Positions 43,334-51,700 of a stretch of DNA of 64,000 bases are shown in pieces. Position 1 is the first letter of the stretch. Each line of letters starts with the position of its first letter. The DNA comes from Streptomyces sindenensis (lineage in GTDB: Bacteria > Actinomycetota > Actinomycetes > Streptomycetales > Streptomycetaceae). The notes under the pieces are model-generated. The model saw only the letters and a list, made by a program, of their open reading frames with translations, searched no databases and was not told the origin of the DNA. The stretch covers positions 1 to 64,000 of the forward strand of contig NZ_BMSG01000012.1 in NCBI RefSeq assembly GCF_014649035.1, written 5' to 3'. Made by a program: the position numbers and the translations under genes.

Positions 43334-44772
43334 CGTCCTTCCCCGTAGAGCCCTCGGCCGTGGCCGGTACCGCCGCGATCGTGGGCACCGACCCCCTGAC
43401 CCTGGCGGACCTCTTACGGGTCGCCAACGCCCCCGGCTTCGACCGGTGGCAGGAGCAGGTCCGCCGTACCGGTGGCTGCTCGGACCCGATCCACCTGGAA
43501 GGCATGACCACCACCCGCGACGCCAAGTCCGGGCAGGTGCTCTACTCCTACAACACCCAGGGCGAACCCGGCGGTCGCCTCCGGGTCGCCTGCGGGAACC
43601 GGCGGGCCTCCCGCTGCCCCTCCTGCGCCTGGACCTACGCCGGAGACACCTTCCACCTCATCCGCGCCGGACTCACCGGTGACGTGGCCAAGGGGACCCC
43701 GGTCACGGTGCGCACGCACCCCAAGGTCTTCGCCACCCTCACCGCCCCGAGCTTCGGCCCGGTCCACAACCGGCCCACCAAGGGTGTCTGCCGGTGCGGC
43801 ACCGACCACCCCGACGACTCCCCGCTCCTTGGCACCGCCCTGAACCCGACCACGTACGACTACGCGGGCGCGGTGCTGTGGAACAACCACGCCGGGGACC
43901 TCTGGCGACGGTTCACCATCTACCTCCGCCGGGAGGTCGCCGCCCGCGCCGGCCTTTCCCAGAAAGCCGCCGCCGAGGTCTGCCGGGTCTCCTTCGGGAA
44001 GGTCGCGGAGTTCCAGAAAAGGGGCGCGGTCCACTTCCACGCCATCGTCCGCCTCGACGGCCCCGAAGGCCCCGACACCCCGCCCCCCGGCTGGGCCAGC
44101 ACCACCCTCCTCACCGACGCGATCCAGGCGGCTGCCGCCCGCGCCACGCTCCCCCTCCCCGCCTCCGGCGACCACCCCGCCCGGACCCTCGACTGGGGCA
44201 CCCAGGTAGACGTACGGCCCATCGGCGCCGGGAGCGCGAACGACGACCTGTCGGAGGAAGCGGTGGCCGCGTACGTGGCGAAGTACGCCACCAAAGCCGC
44301 CGAGACCACCGGCACCGTCGACCGCCGCATCGGGGAGCTGGGCGAGCTGGACAAGCTCACCGACCTGCCCGACCACGCCCGCCGCCTGATCGAAGCCTGC
44401 TACGCCCTGGACGACGCCTACCCGGACCGGATGCTGTGGCGCTGGGCCCACATGCTCGGCTTCCGCGGGCACTTCTCCACCAAGTCCCGCGCTTACTCCA
44501 CCACCCTCGGCGCACTGCGCCAGGTGAGGGCCGACTACCGGGCCCGCCAGGAACGCCGCGAACGGGGCCTGCCTGATCCGGACGACGCCCCGGAGGGCTC
44601 CACACTGACCCTCGCCCACTGGACGTATGCCGGGCACGGCCACACCCCCGGCGAGTCCTGGCTCGTTGCCACGATCGCCCGCGATATCCAGACCGGCCGC
44701 ACCACCGCCCGCGAGGCTCGGGCGGAACTCGAAGACCTGGACCACCTCGACGCGGCGGAGGTGTGGGCGTGA
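43330..44772 (+). CDS. RepSA-like rolling-circle replication initiator
   Basis: A 480-aa initiator of the pSAM2 RepSA type. It has the HUH metal-binding motif VHFHAIVRLDG (about residues 235-245), the catalytic tyrosine region AYVAKYATKAAE, and a Cys-rich N-terminal zinc-binding stretch (CGNRRASRCPSC, CRCGTDHPD). The protein nicks the element at its origin to start rolling-circle replication after excision. The GTG start overlaps the previous stop codon. Codon 29 is a TTA leucine codon (43414-43416), rare in Streptomyces and dependent on bldA tRNA. Start and stop overlap the flanking genes. Confidence 0.9.
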   Translation: MTSFPVEPSAVAGTAAIVGTDPLTLADLLRVANAPGFDRWQEQVRRTGGCSDPIHLEGMTTTRDAKSGQVLYSYNTQGEPGGRLRVACGNRRASRCPSCAWTYAGDTFHLIRAGLTGDVAKGTPVTVRTHPKVFATLTAPSFGPVHNRPTKGVCRCGTDHPDDSPLLGTALNPTTYDYAGAVLWNNHAGDLWRRFTIYLRREVAARAGLSQKAAAEVCRVSFGKVAEFQKRGAVHFHAIVRLDGPEGPDTPPPGWASTTLLTDAIQAAAARATLPLPASGDHPARTLDWGTQVDVRPIGAGSANDDLSEEAVAAYVAKYATKAAETTGTVDRRIGELGELDKLTDLPDHARRLIEACYALDDAYPDRMLWRWAHMLGFRGHFSTKSRAYSTTLGALRQVRADYRARQERRERGLPDPDDAPEGSTLTLAHWTYAGHGHTPGESWLVATIARDIQTGRTTAREARAELEDLDHLDAAEVWA

Positions 44773-44966
44773 GGCGACCGCTGCCCGACCGCTACCTGAC
44801 CCCGCTCGACCTGGCTGACCTCCTGGGCGTGCCCGTCGAGACGGTCTACCAGTGGCGCCGTAAGGACACCGGTCCCCGCGGCTTCCGCGTCGGCCGACAC
44901 CTGCGCTACGACCCCGAAGACGTCCGCACTTGGGTCGCCACCCTCATGGACAAGGAAGCCGCCTGA
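44769..44966 (+). CDS. Excisionase (Xis), MerR-like HTH
   Basis: A 65-aa helix-turn-helix protein: DRYLTPLDLADLLGVPVETVYQWRRKD (about residues 7-33) and a short wing GPRGFRVGRHLRYDPEDV. It belongs to the HTH_17/excisionase class that bends att DNA and directs the integrase toward excision. The GTG start overlaps the repSA stop codon and its TGA overlaps the integrase ATG. Confidence 0.9.
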   Translation: MRRPLPDRYLTPLDLADLLGVPVETVYQWRRKDTGPRGFRVGRHLRYDPEDVRTWVATLMDKEAA

Positions 44967-46201
44967 TGGCCGGACACATCCAAGACCGCTGGTACAAGAC
45001 CCAACCCGGACCGAGCGGCAAGGCCGTGCGGGTCAAGACCGACCGCCACGGCGTCGGCCTGCGCTACCGCGCCCGCTACATCGGCCCCGACGGCACCGAG
45101 AAGTCCAAGAGCTTCCCCGACAAGCAGAAGCGCAAGGCTGAGACCTGGTTGTCCAACGTCGAAGCCGACATGTCCCGTGGCGACTACATCGCGCCGGAGG
45201 CAGGCAAGGTCACCTTCGAGCAGTACGCGACGCGGTGGATGAAGACGCAGATGACCGACCCGGCGACCCGTGAAGCCGTCGAGATGCGGTTGAGGCTGCA
45301 CGCCCTCCCGCATATCGGTAAGCGGCCTATCGGGTCGTTCAACCCGACGCACCTTCGTCTCTGGATGCGGGGCCTGGAAGACGCGGGCCTGTCCGCCGCG
45401 TACCGGCGCGGGATCTTCGCTCATGTATCGACGGTCTTCACGGCCGCAGTCGAGGACCGAGTCATCCGGGCGAATCCGTGCTCGGCGCGATCGGTCAAGG
45501 CTCCCCGTCTCGATCCCCGAAAGATCAAGCCCTGGCCCTCCGAGCGCGTCAAGGCTGTTCGGGAAGCGCTGCCGGAGAAGTACCGCGCAATGGTGGACCC
45601 CGCTGCCGGATGCGGCCTGCGTCAGGGGGAGGTGTTCGGGCTCGCGGTTGAGGACGTGGACTTCCTCGGTGGCGTCCTCCACGTGGTCCGGCAAGTCAAG
45701 CTGCTCCGGGGGCGACCCGTCTTCGCTCCGCCCAAGGGAGGGAAGGAGCGGGACGTTCCTCTGCCCGAGTCCATCGCCTTCGGGTTGGCCGGCCACCTGA
45801 CGCGGATGCCTGCTGCCGAGGTGACGTTGCCGTGGAAGATGTTGGATGGCCCGCCGGTCACTGCGGCGCTGATCTTCCGGAGCTCTGAGGGGCACGCGCT
45901 GAACCGCAACAAGTTCAACGATCGTCAGTGGCGGCCCGCTCTGCGTGCTGCTGGTGTGGCTGAGGGGCGGGACAACGGGATGCACGCGCTACGGCACTTC
46001 TACGCGTCGGTGCTCCTGGACGCGGGGGAGAGCATCAAGGCTCTGAGCGAATACCTGGGGCATCACGACCCCGGTTTCACGCTGCGGACCTACACCCACC
46101 TGATGCCGTCGAGCGAGACCCGCACGCGCGCCGCCGTAGACGCAGTCTGGGCCGCCCCGGTCACCGATGACGGCCCGGAGACGGCCCAGAAGGGGCTATA
46201 G
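44966..46201 (+). CDS. Tyrosine-recombinase integrase
   Basis: A 411-aa site-specific recombinase. The N-terminal arm-binding domain (RYRARYIGPDGTEKSKSF) is followed by a SAM-like core-binding region and a catalytic domain. Catalytic residues are seen as the Arg in AAGCGLRQGEVFGL (about 215), HALRHFYAS (about 342-350), GHHDPGFT and the nucleophile Tyr in LRTYTHLM (about 375). The stop codon is 20 bp from attR, the normal int-att arrangement. The ATG overlaps the xis stop codon; longer upstream starts lie within xis. Confidence 0.95.
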   Translation: MAGHIQDRWYKTQPGPSGKAVRVKTDRHGVGLRYRARYIGPDGTEKSKSFPDKQKRKAETWLSNVEADMSRGDYIAPEAGKVTFEQYATRWMKTQMTDPATREAVEMRLRLHALPHIGKRPIGSFNPTHLRLWMRGLEDAGLSAAYRRGIFAHVSTVFTAAVEDRVIRANPCSARSVKAPRLDPRKIKPWPSERVKAVREALPEKYRAMVDPAAGCGLRQGEVFGLAVEDVDFLGGVLHVVRQVKLLRGRPVFAPPKGGKERDVPLPESIAFGLAGHLTRMPAAEVTLPWKMLDGPPVTAALIFRSSEGHALNRNKFNDRQWRPALRAAGVAEGRDNGMHALRHFYASVLLDAGESIKALSEYLGHHDPGFTLRTYTHLMPSSETRTRAAVDAVWAAPVTDDGPETAQKGL

Positions 46202-46221
46202 GTCGTTGACCTGCGGGATTC

Positions 46222-46234
46222 TCAGAAGCCGAAG
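46222..46234. repeat. attR core (end of the CAP-domain gene)
   Basis: 13-bp copy TCAGAAGCCGAAG, identical to 39376-39388; on the minus strand it encodes FGF and the stop codon of the CAP-domain gene. GACCTGCG at 46208-46215 lies just inside the element. Confidence 0.8.
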
Positions 46235-47172
46235 TTCTGGACCCACCACGGTCCGCCGGAGCCCTCGTGGACACCGATGCCGATGGTCTTGTAGTCGCAA
46301 TTGAGAATGTTCGCCCGGTGGCCTTCGCTGTTCATCCAGCCCTCCATCACGGCCCGGGCGTCCGCCTGCCCGCGGGCGATGTTCTCCGCCGCCAGCCCCT
46401 GGACGCCCGCCTGCGCGGCACGGTCCCACGGGGTGTCGCCGTCCGGGTCCGTGTGGTCGAAGAAGCCGCGGGCCGCCATGTCCTCGCTGAAGTTCTGGGC
46501 GAGGGAGGTCAGCGGGGCGCTGGTGGACAGCGGTGAGCAGCCGACCTTCGCGCGCTCCTGGTTCACCAGGGCCAGCACCTCGCTGCGTGCGGAGGCGTCG
46601 GTCGGGGAAGGGCTCGGCTTCTTGCTGGGCGGCGGGGCGGTGGAGGTCTTCGGGGGCGCCGGGGTCTTGCTCGCCGGGGCGGAGCTCTTCTCCGGGGCCG
46701 AGGTGGGGGCCTGCGACTTCTTCGACGGGGTGGCGGCCGGCTTCTTCGACGTGGAGGGCGCGGCCGACTTCGACGGTGCCTTGGAGGTCTTCGAGGGCGA
46801 CGGCGTCTTGGACGGGGTCTTCGACGGCGACTTGCTCGGCGCCTCCGGACGCTCGCTGCCCCGGCTGGCGGGGGCGGAGGACCGGTCGGCCGGCGCGGTG
46901 GAGCTGCCGCCCTGCGTCAGCAGGTCCGGCGCACCGCCCGTGCGCACCTGGTCGGCGGCGGTGGGGGAGCCGGTGGTGTACGTGTCGCCGCCGGGGACCA
47001 GACCCGAGGCGACGGCCACGGCGCCGACTGCCACGGCCGCTGAGACGCCGAGGAGCCCGGTCCGGATCGGCACGGCGGACTTCTTCCGGCGTGTGCCCCG
47101 GCCCCGGGAAGCGGATCCGGCCGCGGGCTGCTCAGCGGCGGGGCCTGCGGCGGATCGTCGGTGGCGTCCCAT
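46222..47172 (-). CDS. Secreted/membrane-anchored CAP (SCP-like) domain protein
   Basis: A 316-aa protein. The N-terminal region is basic and low-complexity with one membrane segment (LLGVSAAVAVGAVAVASGLV, about residues 39-58). A ~120-residue Ser/Pro/Lys-rich linker follows, then a C-terminal CAP domain (LVNQERAKVGCSPLSTS to the end) with FFDHTDPDGDTPWDRA, AAENIARGQ and the typical SEGHRANILNCDYKTIGIG. CAP proteins act outside the cell; function undefined. The mobile element is integrated at its stop codon without changing the protein but separates it from its terminator. Confidence 0.9.
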   Translation of the reverse strand: MGRHRRSAAGPAAEQPAAGSASRGRGTRRKKSAVPIRTGLLGVSAAVAVGAVAVASGLVPGGDTYTTGSPTAADQVRTGGAPDLLTQGGSSTAPADRSSAPASRGSERPEAPSKSPSKTPSKTPSPSKTSKAPSKSAAPSTSKKPAATPSKKSQAPTSAPEKSSAPASKTPAPPKTSTAPPPSKKPSPSPTDASARSEVLALVNQERAKVGCSPLSTSAPLTSLAQNFSEDMAARGFFDHTDPDGDTPWDRAAQAGVQGLAAENIARGQADARAVMEGWMNSEGHRANILNCDYKTIGIGVHEGSGGPWWVQNFGF

Positions 47173-47319
47173 GCGCTGTGCCTTCCTGATTCTCCGGACG
47201 TCGTTGCGACGTCACGCGACTGCCCCGTTTGCTGAAGCTGAACGGCCCCGATGATCGAATGCGACCCGGCGGGAAGCGAATGATGCTTGATCGACTTTTC
47301 GGTCGACGCCCGTCACTCT

Positions 47320-47349
47320 TCCGGTACTCACTCGTCCGGTACTCACCCG
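47320..47349. repeat. Two tandem 15-bp repeats upstream of the CAP gene and acyP
   Basis: TCCGGTACTCACTCG followed by TCCGGTACTCACCCG, then a nearby CGATCGAGTGAG. It lies in the divergent promoter region of the CAP gene (-) and acyP (+) and may be a regulator site. Confidence 0.4.
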
Positions 47350-47438
47350 ATCGAGTGAGGCTGTTGCGACGGGACTGTAGCCCATGAGTGAAAGGGGGCG
47401 GCGTGCTTTTTGAGCAATTGGCCGGTTAGCGTTCGGGC

Positions 47439-47720
47439 ATGAACGAAGAAGCACGCCTCGTCGTCTGGGTACGCGGCCGAGTACAGCAAGTAGGCTTCCG
47501 TTGGTTCACCAGGGCAAACGCTTTGGAGATCGGCGGGCTCATCGGGTTCGCCCTCAATCTCGACGACGGCAGAGTGCAGATCGTGGCCGAAGGGCGGCGT
47601 GAGAATTGCCACCGTCTGCTGGACTGGCTGCGGTCCGACGACACACCCGGGCGCGTGGACGGCGTCACTGAGATCTGGGACACCCCGCGCGGTGGATACG
47701 ACGGGTTCGCCATCCGCTGA
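47439..47720 (+). CDS. acyP: Acylphosphatase
   Basis: A 93-aa acylphosphatase (ferredoxin-like fold) hydrolysing acyl phosphates. The signature [15 protein letters not shown] is at residues 10-24 with the catalytic Arg, and the catalytic Asn lies in [20 protein letters not shown]. It is divergent from the CAP-domain gene and about 1 kb upstream of smc. Confidence 0.94.
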   Translation: MNEEARLVVWVRGRVQQVGFRWFTRANALEIGGLIGFALNLDDGRVQIVAEGRRENCHRLLDWLRSDDTPGRVDGVTEIWDTPRGGYDGFAIR

Positions 47721-48169
47721 TCCGGCTCGGAGCGACCCCTTCCGATCCGCTCCGTGAACGCCCTGCGCCGAACCGTCACCGGAACCCCGCCCTCGCCTCC
47801 GCCCGGCCCTCGCACCCGAAATGACCTGCGGCGGGACCCGGAGGAGACCGATGGTTGCCAGATGCGGAATGTCGTGCAAGGCTGCGGCATTGACGAAGAT
47901 CCGCGCACCCCTCGGGGTCCCGCAGGAGAGCCGCGCCGCAAGATCGTCCAGCCGCGCGCCCCCGGGACACCCGGGCACACAGGGTGTGATCGTGTTGACC
48001 GTCAAACTTTTTGGTGAGACGCTGAAAACCCCGCGCACCTTAGCTGTTCGGTAGAGCTGATTAGCAGCAGAACCGCAGTGGTGACAGAGCCCTGCCGAGC
48101 ACCGCGGGTGCGATTCCCTGACGACCCACACCGCATCGGTCGGTCACTCATTGTGGAGGACCATCCATC
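47721..48169. other. Intergenic region acyP to the 70-aa gene
   Basis: About 450 bp without a convincing gene. A plausible -35-like TTGACC at 47,994-48,003 precedes an AT-richer stretch (48,004-48,070). Short frames here do not show coding bias. Confidence 0.5.
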
Positions 48170-48382
48170 ATGGCAAAGGCGCTTCTCGGTTACGTCGGCG
48201 GTTCCGACCCGCGACTCCTCGCCGAGATGCGACGGCTCCAGCAGCGCGTCCAGGACCTGGAATCCGAGCTCACCCGGATCCAGGACGAGAACGACGCGCT
48301 CAACGCCGCCGCCCAGCACCAGGAGTCGCTGCTCGACAGCATCGACATCGACGTACCCCAGGGCGAGCCTGCACTGACCTGA
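48170..48382 (+). CDS. Small coiled-coil protein, function unknown
   Basis: A 70-aa protein: MAKALLGYVGGSDPRLLAEM, then a heptad-like helix (RRLQQRVQDLESELTRIQDEN), then a short acidic tail. The ATG has GGAGG 8 nt upstream. It lies upstream of smc but is separated from it by a hairpin terminator. No known domain. Confidence 0.85.
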   Translation: MAKALLGYVGGSDPRLLAEMRRLQQRVQDLESELTRIQDENDALNAAAQHQESLLDSIDIDVPQGEPALT

Positions 48383-48594
48383 CCGTGACGGACCCTTCGG
48401 GCCGGTCGGGCCGGGCACGCTCAGTAGCCTCGGAATCTCTTTGATCCGTCCTGCGTCACGGATCGCCGTCCCCGAACACCGGGGTCCCCGCACCGCCGGG
48501 GATGCTGATGTCCGGTCGTACGACGATGCACGGCGCGGGCCACCGTTGGATGAACGGCGACGCCGGCAGCACAGCGGAGCCGACAAGATTCACA

Positions 48595-48612
48595 GGGACG
48601 CTTCGGCGTCCC
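48595..48612 (+). terminator. Rho-independent terminator upstream of smc
   Basis: 7-bp stem GGGACGC / GCGTCCC with a TTCG tetraloop followed by TTTTTCTTT. It ends the transcript of the 70-aa gene and separates it from smc. Confidence 0.9.
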
Positions 48613-48738
48613 TTTTTCTTTGCCCGACGGTCTTCCTTGCCCGACGGCCACCCCCGGGCCTGCCCCCCTTCGCTTACCGTCTGATGTGCCCTGCACCTTC
48701 ATCAGCGAAACCGAGAGCGAAAGGTAGAGTCCGGCGGC

Positions 48739-51700
48739 GTGCACCTCAAGGCCCTGACCCTGCGTGGTTTCAAATCGTTCGCGTCCGCCACCACCCTGCG
48801 GTTCGAACCGGGGATCACCTGCGTCGTCGGACCCAATGGATCCGGCAAATCCAATGTGGTGGACGCGCTCTCCTGGGTCATGGGGGAACAAGGGGCCAAA
48901 TCCCTGCGCGGCGGCAAGATGGAAGACGTGATCTTCGCCGGGACGACCGGGCGACCGCCGCTCGGCCGCGCGGAAGTGTCACTGACGATCGACAATTCCG
49001 ACGGCGCATTGCCCATCGAGTACGCCGAGGTGACGATCACTCGGATCATGTTCCGCAATGGCGGCAGCGAATACCAGATCAACGGCGACACCTGCCGGCT
49101 GCTCGACATCCAGGAACTCCTCTCCGACTCCGGTATCGGGCGCGAGATGCACGTCATCGTCGGACAGGGCCAGTTGGACTCCGTCCTGCACGCCGACCCG
49201 ATGGGCCGCAGGGCCTTCATCGAGGAAGCCGCGGGCGTGCTCAAGCACCGCAAGCGGAAAGAGAAGGCGCTGCGGAAACTCGACGCGATGGGCGCCAATC
49301 TGGCCCGCGTCCAGGACCTCACCGACGAACTGCGCCGCCAGCTCAAACCGCTCGGCCGGCAGGCCGCCGTCGCCCGCCGGGCCGCCGTCATCCAGGCCGA
49401 TCTGCGCGACGCCCGGCTCCGGCTCCTCGCCGACGACCTGGTGACCCTGCGGGACGCGCTGCGCGACGAGATCGCCGACGAGGCCGAGCTGAAGAAGCGC
49501 AAGGACGCGGCCGAGGCCGAGCTGAGGACGGCGCTCGCCCGGGAGGCCGAGCTGGAGGGCGAGGTGCGCCGCCTCGCGCCCCGGCTTCAGCGCGCCCAGC
49601 AGACCTGGTACGAGCTCTCCCAGCTCGCCGAGCGGGTCCGCGGCACGATCTCGCTCGCCGACGCCCGGGTCCGCAGCGCCTCCCAGGCGCCCGCCGAGGA
49701 GCGCCGCGGTCGCGACCCCGAGGACCTGGAGCGCGAGGCGGCCCGGATCCGCGAGCAGGAGGCGGAGCTGACGGCGTCCCTGGAGGCGGCCGAACACGCG
49801 CTGGAGGACACCGTCGCCCACCGCGCCGATCTGGAACGCGAACTGGCCGCCGAGGAACGCCGGCTCAAGGACGCGGCCCGCGCCATCGCCGACCGGCGCG
49901 AAGGGCTCGCCCGGCTGAACGGCCAGGTCAACGCGGCCCGCAGCCGGGCCGGTTCGGCCCAGGCCGAGATCGACCGGCTGGCGGCCTCCCGCGACGAGGC
50001 CCAGGAGCGCGCGGTCACCGCCCAGGAGGAGTACGAGCAGCTCAAGGCCGAGGTCGAAGGGCTGGACGGCGTCGACGAGGAACTGACCGCCCGCCACGAG
50101 GAGGCCAAGCGGGCCCTGACCGAGGCCCAGGCCGCCCACAGCACGGCCCGCGACGAGGCCACCGCGGCCGAGCGCAGGCGGGCGGCGGTCGCGGCCCGGC
50201 ACGAGGCACTGGCCCTCGGGCTCCGCCGCAAGGACGGCACGGGCGCGCTGCTCGGCGCCCGTGACCGGTTGGCCGGACTCCTCGGCCCCGCCGCCGAACT
50301 GCTGACCGTCGAGCCCGGGTACGAGATCCCGGTCGCGGCCGCCCTCGGCACGGCGGCGGACGCGGTGGCCGTCACGGACCCGGCCACCGCCGCCGCCGCG
50401 ATCCGGCTGCTGCGCGAACGGGACGCCGGGCGCGCGGCGATGCTGCTGGGTGGGGAGCCGGTGCCCGTACCGGGGCAGGGCGGCGAACAGGTGCCGGGCG
50501 CGGAGTGCGCCGCCGCCCAGCTGCCCGCGCAGAGCGGTGTGCCGGGCGGTGCGGAGAGCGGTGTGCCGGGCGGTACGGAAGCTGGTGTGCCGGGCGGCAT
50601 GGAGAGCGGTGTGCCGGGCGGTGCGGAAGCTGGTGTGCCGGCCGGTTCGGAGACCGGTGTGCCGGGCGGCACGGAAGCCGGTGTGCCGGGTGGTACGGAT
50701 GCCGGTGTGCCGGCTGGTACGGATGCCGGAGCCGGTGCCCACGGCCGTACCGGGAGCGCCACCCTCACCACCACCGCGCCCGCCGTCGCCGACCTCGTGC
50801 GCGGGCCCGCCGCGCTGGTCGGGGCTGTCCGCCGCCTCGTCGCGGACATGGTGGTCGTCGCGACGCTGGAGGACGCCGAGGAACTGGTCGCCGCACACCC
50901 CGGGCTGGCCGCGGTGACCGGGGAGGGGGACGTGCTCTCCGCCCACTTCGCGCACGGCGGGTCGGCCGGGGCGCCCAGCCTGCTGGAGGTGCAGGCATCC
51001 GTCGACGAGGCCGCCGCCGAACTGGCCGAGCTGGCCGTACGGTGCGAGGAGCTGGCCGAGGCCCAGCGCCGGGCGGGGCAGCGGCGCACCGAGCAGGCCG
51101 CGCTCGTCGAGGAGCTGGGGGAGCGCCGCCGGGCGGCCGAGCGGGAGAAGTCCGGCTTCGCCCAGCAGCTCGGGCGGCTCGCCGGGACGGCCCGGAGCGC
51201 GGCGGGCGAGGCCGAGCGCATGACCGCCTCCGCCGCCCGCGCCCAGGAAGCCCTGGAGCGGGCCACCGAGGAGGCCGAGGAGCTGGCCGAGCGGCTGCTG
51301 GTCGCCGAGGAGACGCCGGCCGAGGAGGAGCCCGACACCTCCGTACGGGACCGGCTCGCCGCCGACGGCGCCAACGCCCGCCAGACCGAGATGGAGGCCC
51401 GGCTCCAGGCCCGTACGCACGAGGAGCGGGTCAAGGCGCTGGCCGGGCGCGCCGATGGGCTGGACCGGGCCGCCCGCGCCGAACGCGAGGCGCGCACCCG
51501 TGCCGAACAGCGCCGCGCCCGCCTGCGGTACGAGTCCGAGGTCGCCTCCGCCGTGGCCTCGGGCGCCCGTCAGCTGCTGGCGCACGTCGAGGTGTCCCTC
51601 GTCCGGGCCGACCAGGAGCGGACGTCGGCCGAGGCGGCGAAGGGCGAGCGGGAGCGCGAGCTGGCCGTCGAGCGCGACCGGGGCCGGGAGCTGAAGGGCG

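Larger units (their letters stand above)
39376..46234. mobile_element. Integrated AICE-like element in the CAP gene stop codon
   Basis: The 13-bp sequence TCAGAAGCCGAAG occurs at 39376-39388 and 46222-46234. The right copy is the last codons of the CAP-domain gene (reading FGF-stop on the minus strand), and the left copy is followed outward by the ancestral terminator. Between lie integrase, excisionase, a RepSA-like initiator, a GntR repressor, a GNAT, small ORFs and a lower-GC cargo. A circle would be 6,846 bp. No TraB/FtsK-type translocase or spread gene is visible, so self-transfer is unlikely without help. Homology to pSAM2-type actinomycete integrative elements is clear from rep-xis-int. 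Confidence 0.85.

Noticed and set aside
47754..48017. 87-aa open frame between acyP and the 70-aa gene
   Set aside because: Proline/arginine-rich chance frame with no ribosome site and no coding-type third-position bias.
50533..50724. CRISPR-like tandem repeats
   Set aside because: The units are contiguous, in frame with smc, without spacers; they are a coding minisatellite.
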